From positions 1 to 64,000 of the forward strand of contig MWCX01000038.1 in NCBI GenBank assembly GCA_002070265.1: a stretch of DNA of 64,000 nucleotides. Reading direction: 5' to 3'. The DNA comes from Bacteroidetes bacterium ADurb.Bin174. GTDB lineage: Bacteria; Bacteroidota; Bacteroidia; Bacteroidales; Paludibacteraceae. The translations under genes and the position numbers were made by a program. Positions within the stretch are counted from its first letter, which is position 1, and each line of letters opens with the position of its first letter. The notes beneath the pieces were generated by a model. It did no database searches. It was not told the DNA's origin and worked only from the letters and a program-made list of their open reading frames with translations. Below are positions 1 to 8,700 of this stretch, piece after piece.

Positions 1-360
1 TTCTGTATGTTTTTTTGTCAAACTCATAATTACAAAAATATATCATTTTCTTCAATTTCTGATTTATTTCTAAAATATATATGGTTTCAATATTAGGAGT
101 AGGTTTTCTAGAATTGGCTACAACGGGTAGGTAAGCGACGGGAAACCAATTGCGAAACATTGGTTTGCTGTCGTTTACCTGGTGTTAACCCTCGTTTTTT
201 TTATTTCCAAATATCTTAATACGTTCACAATAAATCCAGCAAAAAAATATCCATTTCATGGTGAAACCATATCTATGTAATTCAATCAGGAATCGACCGC
301 GAACTCAATGTTAGCTCACAAGTTGAGAACTCGATTTTCAATTATATAAAAAGGATATCT
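1..360. other. gene-free left edge with a palindrome
   Basis: No open frame with a recognisable family is seen. The stretch is AT-rich and contains only the imperfect palindrome listed separately at 117-190. It lies downstream of the 3' end of the minus-strand gene that ends at 361. Confidence 0.6.
117..190. repeat. imperfect palindrome, cassette-boundary type (copy a)
   Basis: The arms 129-150 and 159-180 match at 19 of 22 positions around an 8-base loop. Read in gene orientation (minus strand), the element opens with GTTAACACC and closes with CCGTTGTAGCC. These termini resemble those of the palindromes at 1111-1249 and 3020-3150. The right arm, TTTGCTGTCGTTTA, recurs at 11241-11253 in another palindrome. 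The element sits 3' of the gene ending at 361. It could be an attC-like recombination site, a REP-type element or a terminator. Confidence 0.6.
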
Positions 361-960
361 CTATCCAATAATGAAATAATCCAAATACACATTAACGTTA
401 TAGGCCTTACCCAAATCACGACTTCCTGAACTCTTAACAATCAATCCATCACTTCCATCAAACCATCGATTAACACTTTCAAATGATAATTTCTTTTGAT
501 CATCTGATGAATATTTATTAAAAGCTCTTACCACATCTCCGTAATACTTAATTATATCCTTGTAATATTCAATTGGGCAAATATCTGTTCGAATTGAAAG
601 TAAAATATACGTAACATTATTTAAATCCTTATTGGTATATTTATCTCTATCCTTCAATATCTCGTTTTGATATAATTTGTAATCATATCGAAGTAAATCA
701 AATGAATAACAAGCTTTAAATTCGATAAAATGCTTTTTTTCACCTTCGATAATCGCCAAATCGACTCTTAGATTTTGTCCGTTTGAATATTCTCTAGATA
801 TTTTTAACGATGACGAGTACTTCTTGTATAAGTAATATGCAAATTGATCACGGAATGGATTCTCAACTTTTGTTGTCAATCCTAAAAAAGCTAATGATCC
901 CACGTCATATGCGGTATCGAAAAAGTCCCTTATTTCATTTGATATATCCATATTTTGCAT
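361..960 (-). CDS. PD-(D/E)XK nuclease-like hypothetical protein
   Basis: This is a 199-residue soluble protein with no signal peptide. Residues 63-82 read as a beta-hairpin carrying D67 (RVDLAI) and then E80-x-K82 (FIEFKA). That spacing is typical of the PD-(D/E)XK nuclease fold, and a helix around residues 34-48 precedes it. Small proteins of this shape occur in restriction systems and as lone cassette genes. The ATG at 960 is the only good start. The gene stands alone between two palindromes, with no methyltransferase or toxin partner nearby. The fold assignment is inferred from the motif only, and the substrate is unknown. Confidence 0.5.
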   Translation of the reverse strand: MQNMDISNEIRDFFDTAYDVGSLAFLGLTTKVENPFRDQFAYYLYKKYSSSLKISREYSNGQNLRVDLAIIEGEKKHFIEFKACYSFDLLRYDYKLYQNEILKDRDKYTNKDLNNVTYILLSIRTDICPIEYYKDIIKYYGDVVRAFNKYSSDDQKKLSFESVNRWFDGSDGLIVKSSGSRDLGKAYNVNVYLDYFIIG

Positions 961-1110
961 ACTATAATAAATCGATAGAAATTAAATCATCGGGTATCAC
1001 ACATTACGAAAATCGAACGCTGAAATTGACAGAATGTTGAGGCAGGCTCTTTTTATTAGTTGTTTGCTTCATTTTTGCACAGGCATTAATACGTGCGTTC
1101 TAAAATGAGG
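961..1110. other. short spacer upstream of the PD-(D/E)XK-like gene
   Basis: No gene is supported. The spacer carries the likely leader of the minus-strand gene starting at 960 and then runs into palindrome b. Confidence 0.5.
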
Positions 1111-1249
1111 GCTAACGGTTTGGGGGTTTGCGTTCGGGCGGGTTGGCGGGACGAAGTCCTGTCAACACGAGGCGAACGCTGGTGCGGGATAAAAAACTTC
1201 AAATTTGCAACTCACCCCGCCTGACGCAAAACCCATGTTACTGGCTAGC
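1111..1249. repeat. imperfect palindrome, cassette-boundary type (copy b)
   Basis: The left arm begins GCTAACGGTTTGGGG and the right arm ends ACCCATGTTACTGGCTAGC. The core arms GGGTTTGCGTTCGGGCGGG and CCCGCCTGACGCAAAACCC pair with few mismatches. In minus-strand orientation the element reads GTAACATGGG...CCAAACCGTTAGCC, sharing the TAACA...CCGTT termini of copies a and c. It is much more GC-rich than the genes around it. It lies 3' of the DUF6994-like remnant. Confidence 0.6.
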
Positions 1250-1295
1250 GTTCTTTTTACAATGTCGTTTTCAAGTTTTCTGTCCACCGTTACAA

Positions 1296-1700
1296 TCAGT
1301 TTATATTTTTTAAAATTCTTTCATTTCTACTTGTTACCAAATGTAATGTATGCTCTTTATATTTTTTATACTCGTCAATTGTCTGCGGTAAAGGTGATCT
1401 GTTGAAGTTGTCAAATGGTAATGAAAATTCAACTTGGTCTTGTGAGCCAACAAATTCTTGTAAGTGAAAAAAGTCAACGTAACCTTTGAAGTCAACAAAA
1501 AGGTCGAAAAAGTCTTTGTAGTTTGTCAATGTTTTTGTGAGAGGGCTCTCATCGTCAAAGTAAAATCGTCTTATGCACTCTAAAGTCAAGTCAAACCTGT
1601 CACATAAAATTTTGCTTACACCTCTAGCTTGATTAATTGTGAACCCATTCTTTTTATGTGCAGGAAAAATTATGTGTCCACCAATTGTCCGCAGGTAGTA
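1296..1700 (-). pseudogene. DUF6994-like gene, 5'-truncated by an insertion sequence
   Basis: The C-terminal part of a DUF6994-type protein is preserved: IGGHIIFP, NQARG, DRFDLTLECIRRFY and a final DFFDLFVDFKGYVDFF block, from memory of the family. Members are usually about 220-240 residues, so roughly the first 80-90 are missing. The open frame continues to an ATG at 1739, but residues before YYLRTIGG are encoded by the IS terminal repeat (THFLG comes from the repeat itself). The missing 5' part is not found on the other side of the element, so sequence was lost there. It is unlikely to be functional. Confidence 0.6.
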
Positions 1701-1768
1701 TCCCAAAAAGTGTGTAATTTCTATCTTTATTTCTTGCAAATTTATTCATAATTATTGAAATCACAATA

Positions 1769-1819
1769 AATAGCGGGTAGTGAAGCGGAGGCGTAGCCGA
1801 AGCAAAACTGCCTGCTATT
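1769..1819 (-). terminator. hairpin at the 3' end of the transposase
   Basis: The arms AATAGCGGGTAGT (1769-1781) and ACTGCCTGCTATT (1807-1819) pair almost completely, and the transposase stop codon lies inside the stem. No strong U-run follows, so it may be a processing or insulating hairpin rather than a full intrinsic terminator. Confidence 0.45.
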
Positions 1820-2870
1820 CTTCCCAATTAAATTTAACTTGTTCATAATCCAACTTTGGTACTTTACGCCCATAGACCTTTCGATTCATACTTACACCTC
1901 CCAATAATAGCAAGGTGGCTTCCGGATTAGGTAAAGCCCCACGCATGCGTGTAGTACGTTTATAATCTCTGTTAAGACGCTCTACCCAGTTAGTGGTATA
2001 AATCATTGAACGAATCCGGTAATGATAATCCAAGTAACTGAAATATAAGTAATTCCTTTCGTTCAATTTACGCCTTTTAAAATAGGGATAAAGTTTTCCC
2101 CATTTATCGCAAAAAGCCGAAAAACGATTCATCCCACTCTCCTTGCTGTCATTACGATCATCCGTGCGGAAAACTTCTTTGAAATCATCCGAGAGTTCTT
2201 TCTTGTCTTTGGGCTTGACCTCTTTCAAAAACACCCTTTGCAAATGAACAACACATAGCTGAACCTCCGAGCCCGGAAAGCATTTCCAAACAGCATCTTC
2301 TATGTGACTGAGACTATCTGAAACAAATAAATCAATCTTTTTCAAACCTCTTCGTTGCAAATCCTTGAATATCGACTCCCAAGCCAAACTCCCCTCCGTG
2401 GGATAATTATACACTCCCAAGACTTCCCTTGTCCTATCCGAACGAACAGCTAACAGTGTGTAATAAGCCTCTTTGCTTACGCTGTCTCCGCGACGGGTAG
2501 GTATAAAACAAGCATCAATCATGACAATGGGATAAAAAATATTCCCAACCTGTTCGGTGGTTAAACCCGATTTGTACAACTCAAAGGCAATAGATCGGGC
2601 TTCCTGTTCCTGATTCTTGAGCAAAGCCAAAATAACCGGATAAAAACCACCGTTACGTGTGCGAGGTATTTGGAGTTCAAGCATCCGTTTGTCACCAAAT
2701 GCTTTACGGTTACGGAAACCATTGCTGTAGTCAGAGACCTTGTTTTTGTAAATCTCACGCTCGGATTTCATCAAAGCTTCTAAGCTTAATTTTAAAATTG
2801 TGTTTAATCCGTCCTCTTTTTGTAGAATATCTTCCAATATTTTACTAACTTGCGGCTGTGTAAAGTGCAT
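1815..2870 (-). CDS. IS256-family transposase with internal deletion
   Basis: This DDE transposase catalyses movement of the surrounding element. Family signatures include the N-terminal helical region, IDACFIPTRRGD (first Asp), VSDSLSHIEDA (second Asp), a CVVHLQR block and TTNWVERLNRDYKR with the catalytic Glu. The protein has 351 residues where about 390-400 is usual. Residues TTEQVGNIF run straight into YPIVMIDA, whereas intact relatives carry about 40 more residues here, linking the DNA-binding helices to the catalytic core. The deletion is in frame. The protein may be inactive, leaving the IS dependent on an intact copy elsewhere. The start is ATG at 2870. Confidence 0.85.
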   Translation of the reverse strand: MHFTQPQVSKILEDILQKEDGLNTILKLSLEALMKSEREIYKNKVSDYSNGFRNRKAFGDKRMLELQIPRTRNGGFYPVILALLKNQEQEARSIAFELYKSGLTTEQVGNIFYPIVMIDACFIPTRRGDSVSKEAYYTLLAVRSDRTREVLGVYNYPTEGSLAWESIFKDLQRRGLKKIDLFVSDSLSHIEDAVWKCFPGSEVQLCVVHLQRVFLKEVKPKDKKELSDDFKEVFRTDDRNDSKESGMNRFSAFCDKWGKLYPYFKRRKLNERNYLYFSYLDYHYRIRSMIYTTNWVERLNRDYKRTTRMRGALPNPEATLLLLGGVSMNRKVYGRKVPKLDYEQVKFNWEE

Positions 2871-3019
2871 AATCTTTAATTTTAAATTGTTTAATAGGTT
2901 TTTTTAAAATCAAAGATAGATAAAATGCGCTTTACACACTTTTTGGGACAGTATCGACTACCTTTGTTTAAAATTCTTTCTTTTCTTGAGTAATGTGAGA
3001 GTTGGGGGTATGAAAAATT

Positions 3020-3150
3020 GCTGACAACGGCTTGCAGGTCTGCGATGGGCGGGATATTTAGCACAAAAATTCAATGAAGAACTAAAGTTGAACTTTACGC
3101 AAATATGCAATTAAAATAGTTTAATCCCACTTTTGCAATGTTTTGTTAGC
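3020..3150. repeat. imperfect palindrome, cassette-boundary type (copy c)
   Basis: In minus-strand orientation it opens GCTAACAAAACATTGCA and closes TGCAAGCCGTTGTCAGC; the ends pair at 12 of 17 positions. Inner arms GTGGGATTA and TATCCCGCCCA also pair. The drmB stop codon (TAA, 3148-3146) lies inside the opening GCTAAC motif. In integron cassettes stop codons often overlap the first attC core in this way. The canonical GTTRRRY core is not met exactly. Confidence 0.6.
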
Positions 3151-5104
3151 AGTTCGCCTTTTCTCTGTCTTTCGTCAAGTTCATTTTTATAATGTCTTTA
3201 AAATACCCATAGTCCTTGTCTACCAAAATTCGTCTATCAAGGTAGCAATTAAATTTTTCACAGGATGTTTCGGGTAGTAATGTGCAACTAAAACAAGCAG
3301 AAAGATTCAAGTTTGCTACACCTTGCCCGTGTGTATGATAACAAATCGGGTCTGTTGCACAGTCAGTAGCACGAATCATTGCAGATTCAATAAGTTTTCC
3401 TATTTTGTTGTCATCACATATTGAAGTTATGCCACCGTAGCTGCCTTCTGAACCTGCGATTGTGTAAATCAAAACTCCGTTCATTCCAAGTTCTTCGTCA
3501 ATATAAAGTCGTTCTTGAATTGAAGTTGATGGATAGCCAGCTAAGTATTCCAATTCTTTAATAATTAAATGTGAAAATGTATGTATCAAAACATATTTTG
3601 CGTTCAATTCAAAGTCCTCACTAAATGCAGATTCAAATTGTTGTTTATTGCCAATTAATATTGAAATTCGTTCTTGAATTTTCGTGTCTGACTTAACCCA
3701 TTCATCTAAAACATCATTGTCAAATTCAAAGAAAATTCCTTCGCCAAAACTTTCAATTGCTGGTAAATATTTAGTTTTTTTACCATAAGTCGAAGTAAAT
3801 TTCTTTATAATGCTTTCATTTGTTATTTTTTCGCAGTCTTCATCTTGTAAAAAATAATTTGATGAAATTGGCTCTTGTCTTGTGAACGAAGTTTGGACAG
3901 ATGTAATTTTTATTTTATCCATTTTGAAAATAGATTTTATTAAATCGTTTTGAAAAAACGAATCCTCGATCTTATTGAATATTAGTTTGTCTTCAACTCG
4001 TTCGCTTTCTTTTTCTGTAATAAACTTGTATTCATCAAATCTATATTGATTTTCAGTTTTTGCAATTTCAAGTTCTCGTTCACTAAAATTGTTATCAATA
4101 AGTTTTTGAATTATTGCAGGGTCAATCTCTATGTTTTTGTATCGTTTCAAATTTTTTGAAATTGTTTGTGCATTGCTTCCATCATTGTGTTCATCTTTAA
4201 TTAAATTGATTGAATATTCATTCAATTCATCATTTGCAGGAATGTAAATACTTGACAAAATGTTCGGATAATAAACGCTATTACTTGAACGAATAACAGG
4301 TTTAAATAATATGTCTTTTTCTTTTGTATTTGGAATTAAGTTTTGGATTTTTATTCTCAAATTAAACAAACCCGAAAGTGTTGTAAAGTTTATTTGTTCT
4401 CCGTTTTTCCTTTTTGCAATTATCCAAATACCTTTTAAATCGTCTAATTTGTCAGAAGTTTTATATTCAAAAATAGCATCATCAGGAACTTGAATGTTGG
4501 CAAGTGTAATAATATCTTCTTCGCTTGCGGTTTCCTTATGTTCATTTTTATCTTCTTTTTTCGTATTTTTGAACATAGCCCATTTATCCCAAGGAATATC
4601 AGCAATTTCACCATTAGGCGAAGTAAGAATAAAACGAACTTGCTCCAAATCAAAAAACTTTCTTTTTTTATTTCTATTTTTCACATAGCAATGATAACAT
4701 TTGGGTGGAAAAAAATTGTCTTTATGTTCTGAGTTAACGTTGTTTTCCCAATTGCTTTTCCAATTATCAAATCTATCAAAACGATTACAATTGTTGCAAT
4801 AAAACCATTCAGGAAAATATCTTGCAGATAAAAAAGCGAATGGATTTTCAGGTTTAAAATCTTGTTTTAAGTCATTTTCAGGTATTTTTACCAAATGTTC
4901 TAATTCTTGAAAATATTTGCTTAGACGATTTTTAAATCGTTTATCAACGACATAATTGTGTTCTTCAAATTGTCCGTGTTCAAAAAAAGGCCACTTGTCG
5001 AAACTGTCAATCAATATAGAGCCGTCTCTTGTTTCAATAATAGACCCAACGCCACCATATGAACTAATGGCTTTTCTTGTCTGTATTTGTTCAAATTGTC
5101 CCAT
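3146..5104 (-). CDS. drmB: DrmB-like DUF1998 protein (DISARM)
   Basis: DrmB is the DUF1998 partner of the DrmA helicase in DISARM phage defence; the two form a DNA-binding core complex. The 652-residue protein has a paired CxxC near the N-terminus (C103/C106 and C136/C139). A C-terminal cysteine cluster (C582, C588, C604, C607, C615, C620) surrounds the family signature LLPETSCE. HTFSHLIIKELE and YGGITS are also typical DUF1998 features. Its ATG overlaps the drmA stop by one base (TAATG), implying translational coupling. The operon ends here, at palindrome c, where class 2 DISARM would continue with drmC and drmMII. Confidence 0.8.
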   Translation of the reverse strand: MGQFEQIQTRKAISSYGGVGSIIETRDGSILIDSFDKWPFFEHGQFEEHNYVVDKRFKNRLSKYFQELEHLVKIPENDLKQDFKPENPFAFLSARYFPEWFYCNNCNRFDRFDNWKSNWENNVNSEHKDNFFPPKCYHCYVKNRNKKRKFFDLEQVRFILTSPNGEIADIPWDKWAMFKNTKKEDKNEHKETASEEDIITLANIQVPDDAIFEYKTSDKLDDLKGIWIIAKRKNGEQINFTTLSGLFNLRIKIQNLIPNTKEKDILFKPVIRSSNSVYYPNILSSIYIPANDELNEYSINLIKDEHNDGSNAQTISKNLKRYKNIEIDPAIIQKLIDNNFSERELEIAKTENQYRFDEYKFITEKESERVEDKLIFNKIEDSFFQNDLIKSIFKMDKIKITSVQTSFTRQEPISSNYFLQDEDCEKITNESIIKKFTSTYGKKTKYLPAIESFGEGIFFEFDNDVLDEWVKSDTKIQERISILIGNKQQFESAFSEDFELNAKYVLIHTFSHLIIKELEYLAGYPSTSIQERLYIDEELGMNGVLIYTIAGSEGSYGGITSICDDNKIGKLIESAMIRATDCATDPICYHTHGQGVANLNLSACFSCTLLPETSCEKFNCYLDRRILVDKDYGYFKDIIKMNLTKDREKANC

Positions 5105-8100
5105 TACTTGTTTATTATTTTTATAATACTGTTTGTATCAATTTCTCTCATTGACATCATCAAACTGAAATCATCTAAATCAGACATTTTTTTAATTAGA
5201 ATTTTATAGGTCAAATCACCTTCTTTTGTCGTCCATTTTTTAGATAAATCTTTCAATTTTTCCAAAGCATAATCAAGTTGCTTTTTGTTTTTAATTCGTT
5301 CAGAAAGAAACATTTCCAAATCTTTGTAGTCTCCAGAAAACTCTTTGGCTCGTTTGTCCAAATACAAGCCCTGTTTATGTCTAACAAAACAAACTAATAA
5401 ACTTGCTAAAACTTTATCCAAAGCTATTTGAGTAAAAGGCGTAACGCTTAACGGTTCTACAAATTTGTAATATGCGTTATTGAAAGGAACATAATTTTCA
5501 AAATATGACTTGTCTCTTGAACGATTGGCATCTAATAAGTTTATAACAATTCCTTTATCTTCTCTACCGACGCGACTTGAAGCTTGAATATATTCAGCAA
5601 CGTTTTTAGGTTGTCCGTTCATCAGCATTACATTCAATCGTTTAATATCAATACCGACGGAAAACATATTTGAAGCTAAAACTAAATCAACCGTATTTTG
5701 AACAAGATTATAGCCATCTTTTGCAATCAAACTAAACGGCATTTCCAATTCGTCTAATAGTTTTTTGATAGAGTTACTTTCAATTCTACTGGTCAACTCT
5801 CTTGTTCTGGCAGCAAGTCCAAAATAATTAAAGCCGTAAAGATATTTATCCAGTTGATAACGATTGTGCAATAACTTCAAGAAGTCAGATATTTCCGCAG
5901 GAACTTTGTTATAAATTTTACCAACATCACGCAAACTGTTGTAAAATGAAACAATAGTCCAAAAATAATTTTCTCTACTAATTGCTTCTTCTTGCGATAA
6001 ACTTGCTTTTGTTCTGTAATATCTGAACAACTCGATTCTTGCCAAAAGCAAATTGCCTAAAATCCTAATCTGAGAATTCAAAGCTGTTTTTCCAGTAGGC
6101 ATAAAACCAATATGTTTTCTTTTACTTTTACTTTTATTTGAAACGTAAGAAAAGAAGTTGTTGTTATAAGTTACACCCATTGGTGGGAAAATATTCAAAT
6201 CTCGATTTCCGTAAATCATTGCAACTTGTTGCCCCGTATTTCGAGTTGTTGCAGTCGAAGTGATGATTTTGGGTTTTCTTTTCCCTTTTGTAGAAAGCAA
6301 TTCAACGATAGATTCATATAAACCAGTGATTGAACCTAAGGGTCCACTTAACAAGTGTAATTCATCTTGAATAATTAAATCAGGTGGCAATTTGTTTTCG
6401 TCTTGAGAGTTGAAAAGACGATGCCCTTCTTCTCTATGCGATAACATTGCGAATTTATCTACTGTTGCAAAAAGTAATGTTGGTGGATTTTGATAGATTT
6501 TATCATCCACAAAGTAAATAGGAAGTTCTTCATAAAATGCACATCTCGGATTCAAACATTTAGTTGAAAATGTTTTGTTGGTCGCTTTGTAACCCAAATC
6601 AAATTTTCCAGAATTGTTTTTAGTTACCAAATTACAACCACACCAAGAACAATTTGTAATCGGCAAAGTATTCGCTTTGCGGTAATCCCCAGCTCTATTG
6701 TTGTTTAGTTTTGTGATTTCATCAAATACTTTTTTGAAAATTTTTTGAGCGTCTGAATATGAGTTTGGTGTTGTAGATGCTCCAACCCACATTCCAATTG
6801 ATATTTCATCATCGCCAAAAAAGAATTTATCATTTTTATCAAAGTTTCTTCTCAAAAAGTCCAACGAAAGAATCAGTTTTGTGGCTCGTTCAAATTGTTG
6901 AGCTGTTAATAATCGTAACGTGTATCTCATTATTACAGAAACCCCAGTAGCATTTTTACCATAAATAATTCTTCTGCTAATTATTGTGAAAGCCGTAATT
7001 GCTAAATACGCTTCTGTTTTTCCACCACCTGTTGGGAACCAAAGCAAATCAACAACATTATTTCTATCGTTGGAATCTTCGTTTATAATAGATTCAAGGT
7101 TCAATAGAAAAAATGCCAATTGGAAAGGTCTATAATTTGGCTTGAATGAATTATTTTTGAAAAAATCTAAATCATTATAATTGATGTTTTTGTCAATTTC
7201 AGATAGCTCAACTCCTTTCTTACCAAACAAATCTTTTTGAGAGATTAGCATTTGAATATACATTGCTGTATTTGCCAGCAAAAAGGATTTATAAGCAACT
7301 TCATTTTCATCGAGAAAATCAATGTTTTTAATTAGTCTGTTATAAGTTTCGTTTTGCTTTTCTAAAATCGTATTTAAAGACTTTTTGTAATTATCGTCTG
7401 CACTTGTTTTTCCTTGCTCTGTTATCCATTTTTTGTATTCATCTGCAAAGAGTTTTAGTTTACTTATAATTGTTGGTTTGTCTAAGTCCGACCATATTGA
7501 AAGCTTTTTCAACTCGGTAATCTCTTTTAATTCACTTGGAAATGTTTCATTAAAAGCATTGCTGTAATGCTTAATATCAACTTCGGGTAAAAATGTAGTT
7601 TTTAACTCAGTTGGATTTTTGTCATCATTCCACAGAACTGCACATCCGTGACCAATAGCAAAAGATTTTTCGTTTCGGTATTGAAAATTAATTAAATTTA
7701 GTTCTTCGTCAAAAGGATTTGTTTCCGAAAGTTGTTTGTATGGTAAAAACTTTACGCTTGAAATTGTAATTTCTCCTTGAAAAATTGCTTTGGTGTTTAA
7801 AATCTCATTCCCAAATGAAAACTTATTTTTTGGGTGGTTCAGTCTATTAGCCAATAAAATTTTTATAAATTTTCCATAATTTGTTTCATAAATTTTTTTG
7901 TAATAGCAAGTGACAATAGAATTATCTTTTTGGTTCTGGTCTAAAGGATATTCCTTTGATTCATCAGTATTGATTTCCGTTAGATTTATTTCAATATTTA
8001 TTGGTTCTCTTTTTACTCTTTTCCAAAGTCGTCCTAAAAGCATTTCGCCTTTTTTGTATGCAACACTATTAAGTAATTCAGCTTGCTGCTCTTTCTCTTT

Positions 8101-8700
8101 AAACCTACTTCTGTAATTATTAACAGATAAATCACCTTTGTCAAATTCTTCTTTGTTTAAAAACATTAGTCCGTTTTCGTACTTGAGGTATTTTGCAACA
8201 GAGTTGTGTGGGTTTTCAGAAAACTTCTTGAAATCTTCTTCAGCGATTTCTATTGTTGCTTCTGTTGGTTTAATTTGAATGTACTTTGCATAATTGAAAG
8301 TTACTTTTAAAGATTTTGTATCTTTTGGAACACAAAAAGTCAGACCGAAATTTGTGGGAAAATATTGATTAGCTTCTGAATATTCTTTTTCAGGCTCAAT
8401 ATTTTTGCTTTTATCAATGTCTTCCCCATAATCATCATTCGTGCTTTCTATTTCAGGTGTTTCTATTTCAAAATCGCCATCTTCAATCTCTGCATTTGCA
8501 TCATTTGTTTGCTTTTCACCAATAGAAACTTCCATATCACGTTCAGGAAACAAAATTCCTGAATAATATCTACTCAACGGATAATCGGAAATTATTTCAT
8601 TTTCACTATCAGAAATAAAAACATCGGAACCAGGCCCTATCAAATTTTTCTTGATGATATCCCGAAATATCAATCTTGGTTCATTAGTGTAATTATTCAT
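5104..8700 (-). CDS. drmA: DrmA-like SF2 helicase (DISARM)
   Basis: This is a large superfamily 2 helicase of 1198 residues. The Walker A motif is FPTGGGKT (555-562) and the Walker B position is DELH (779-782). Motif III is STATT (815-819), motif V is in SVGIDIKRL (1014-1022) and motif VI is QASSRVGR (1039-1046). A four-cysteine zinc site (C684, C687, C715, C720) lies between Walker A and Walker B. Size, motif spacing and its DUF1998 neighbour match DrmA, the DISARM helicase thought to act on incoming phage DNA. The acidic N-terminal stretch (about 65-110) is low complexity. The start overlaps the upstream gene by 8 bases. All motor residues look intact. Confidence 0.8.
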   Translation of the reverse strand: MNNYTNEPRLIFRDIIKKNLIGPGSDVFISDSENEIISDYPLSRYYSGILFPERDMEVSIGEKQTNDANAEIEDGDFEIETPEIESTNDDYGEDIDKSKNIEPEKEYSEANQYFPTNFGLTFCVPKDTKSLKVTFNYAKYIQIKPTEATIEIAEEDFKKFSENPHNSVAKYLKYENGLMFLNKEEFDKGDLSVNNYRSRFKEKEQQAELLNSVAYKKGEMLLGRLWKRVKREPINIEINLTEINTDESKEYPLDQNQKDNSIVTCYYKKIYETNYGKFIKILLANRLNHPKNKFSFGNEILNTKAIFQGEITISSVKFLPYKQLSETNPFDEELNLINFQYRNEKSFAIGHGCAVLWNDDKNPTELKTTFLPEVDIKHYSNAFNETFPSELKEITELKKLSIWSDLDKPTIISKLKLFADEYKKWITEQGKTSADDNYKKSLNTILEKQNETYNRLIKNIDFLDENEVAYKSFLLANTAMYIQMLISQKDLFGKKGVELSEIDKNINYNDLDFFKNNSFKPNYRPFQLAFFLLNLESIINEDSNDRNNVVDLLWFPTGGGKTEAYLAITAFTIISRRIIYGKNATGVSVIMRYTLRLLTAQQFERATKLILSLDFLRRNFDKNDKFFFGDDEISIGMWVGASTTPNSYSDAQKIFKKVFDEITKLNNNRAGDYRKANTLPITNCSWCGCNLVTKNNSGKFDLGYKATNKTFSTKCLNPRCAFYEELPIYFVDDKIYQNPPTLLFATVDKFAMLSHREEGHRLFNSQDENKLPPDLIIQDELHLLSGPLGSITGLYESIVELLSTKGKRKPKIITSTATTRNTGQQVAMIYGNRDLNIFPPMGVTYNNNFFSYVSNKSKSKRKHIGFMPTGKTALNSQIRILGNLLLARIELFRYYRTKASLSQEEAISRENYFWTIVSFYNSLRDVGKIYNKVPAEISDFLKLLHNRYQLDKYLYGFNYFGLAARTRELTSRIESNSIKKLLDELEMPFSLIAKDGYNLVQNTVDLVLASNMFSVGIDIKRLNVMLMNGQPKNVAEYIQASSRVGREDKGIVINLLDANRSRDKSYFENYVPFNNAYYKFVEPLSVTPFTQIALDKVLASLLVCFVRHKQGLYLDKRAKEFSGDYKDLEMFLSERIKNKKQLDYALEKLKDLSKKWTTKEGDLTYKILIKKMSDLDDFSLMMSMREIDTNSIIKIINK

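Larger units (their letters stand above)
1701..2948 (-). mobile_element. IS256-family insertion sequence
   Basis: The ends are defined by a perfect 17-bp inverted repeat, TCCCAAAAAGTGTGTAA at 1701-1717 and its complement at 2932-2948. One transposase gene fills the interior. No matching 8-9 bp target duplication is visible: the flanks are AGGTAGTA on the left and CAGTATCG on the right. That fits a deletion or rearrangement at one end after insertion. At 1248 bp the element is a little short for the family, in keeping with the deletion inside its transposase. Confidence 0.8.

Noticed and set aside
1128-1405. Two short plus-strand frames
   Set aside because: They cover palindrome b and the 3' end of the DUF6994 remnant; composition and lack of motifs argue against coding.
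1693-2963. Target duplication of the IS256 element
   Set aside because: AGGTAGT on the left and ACTACCT on the right are inverted, not direct, copies and lie at unequal distances from the ends.
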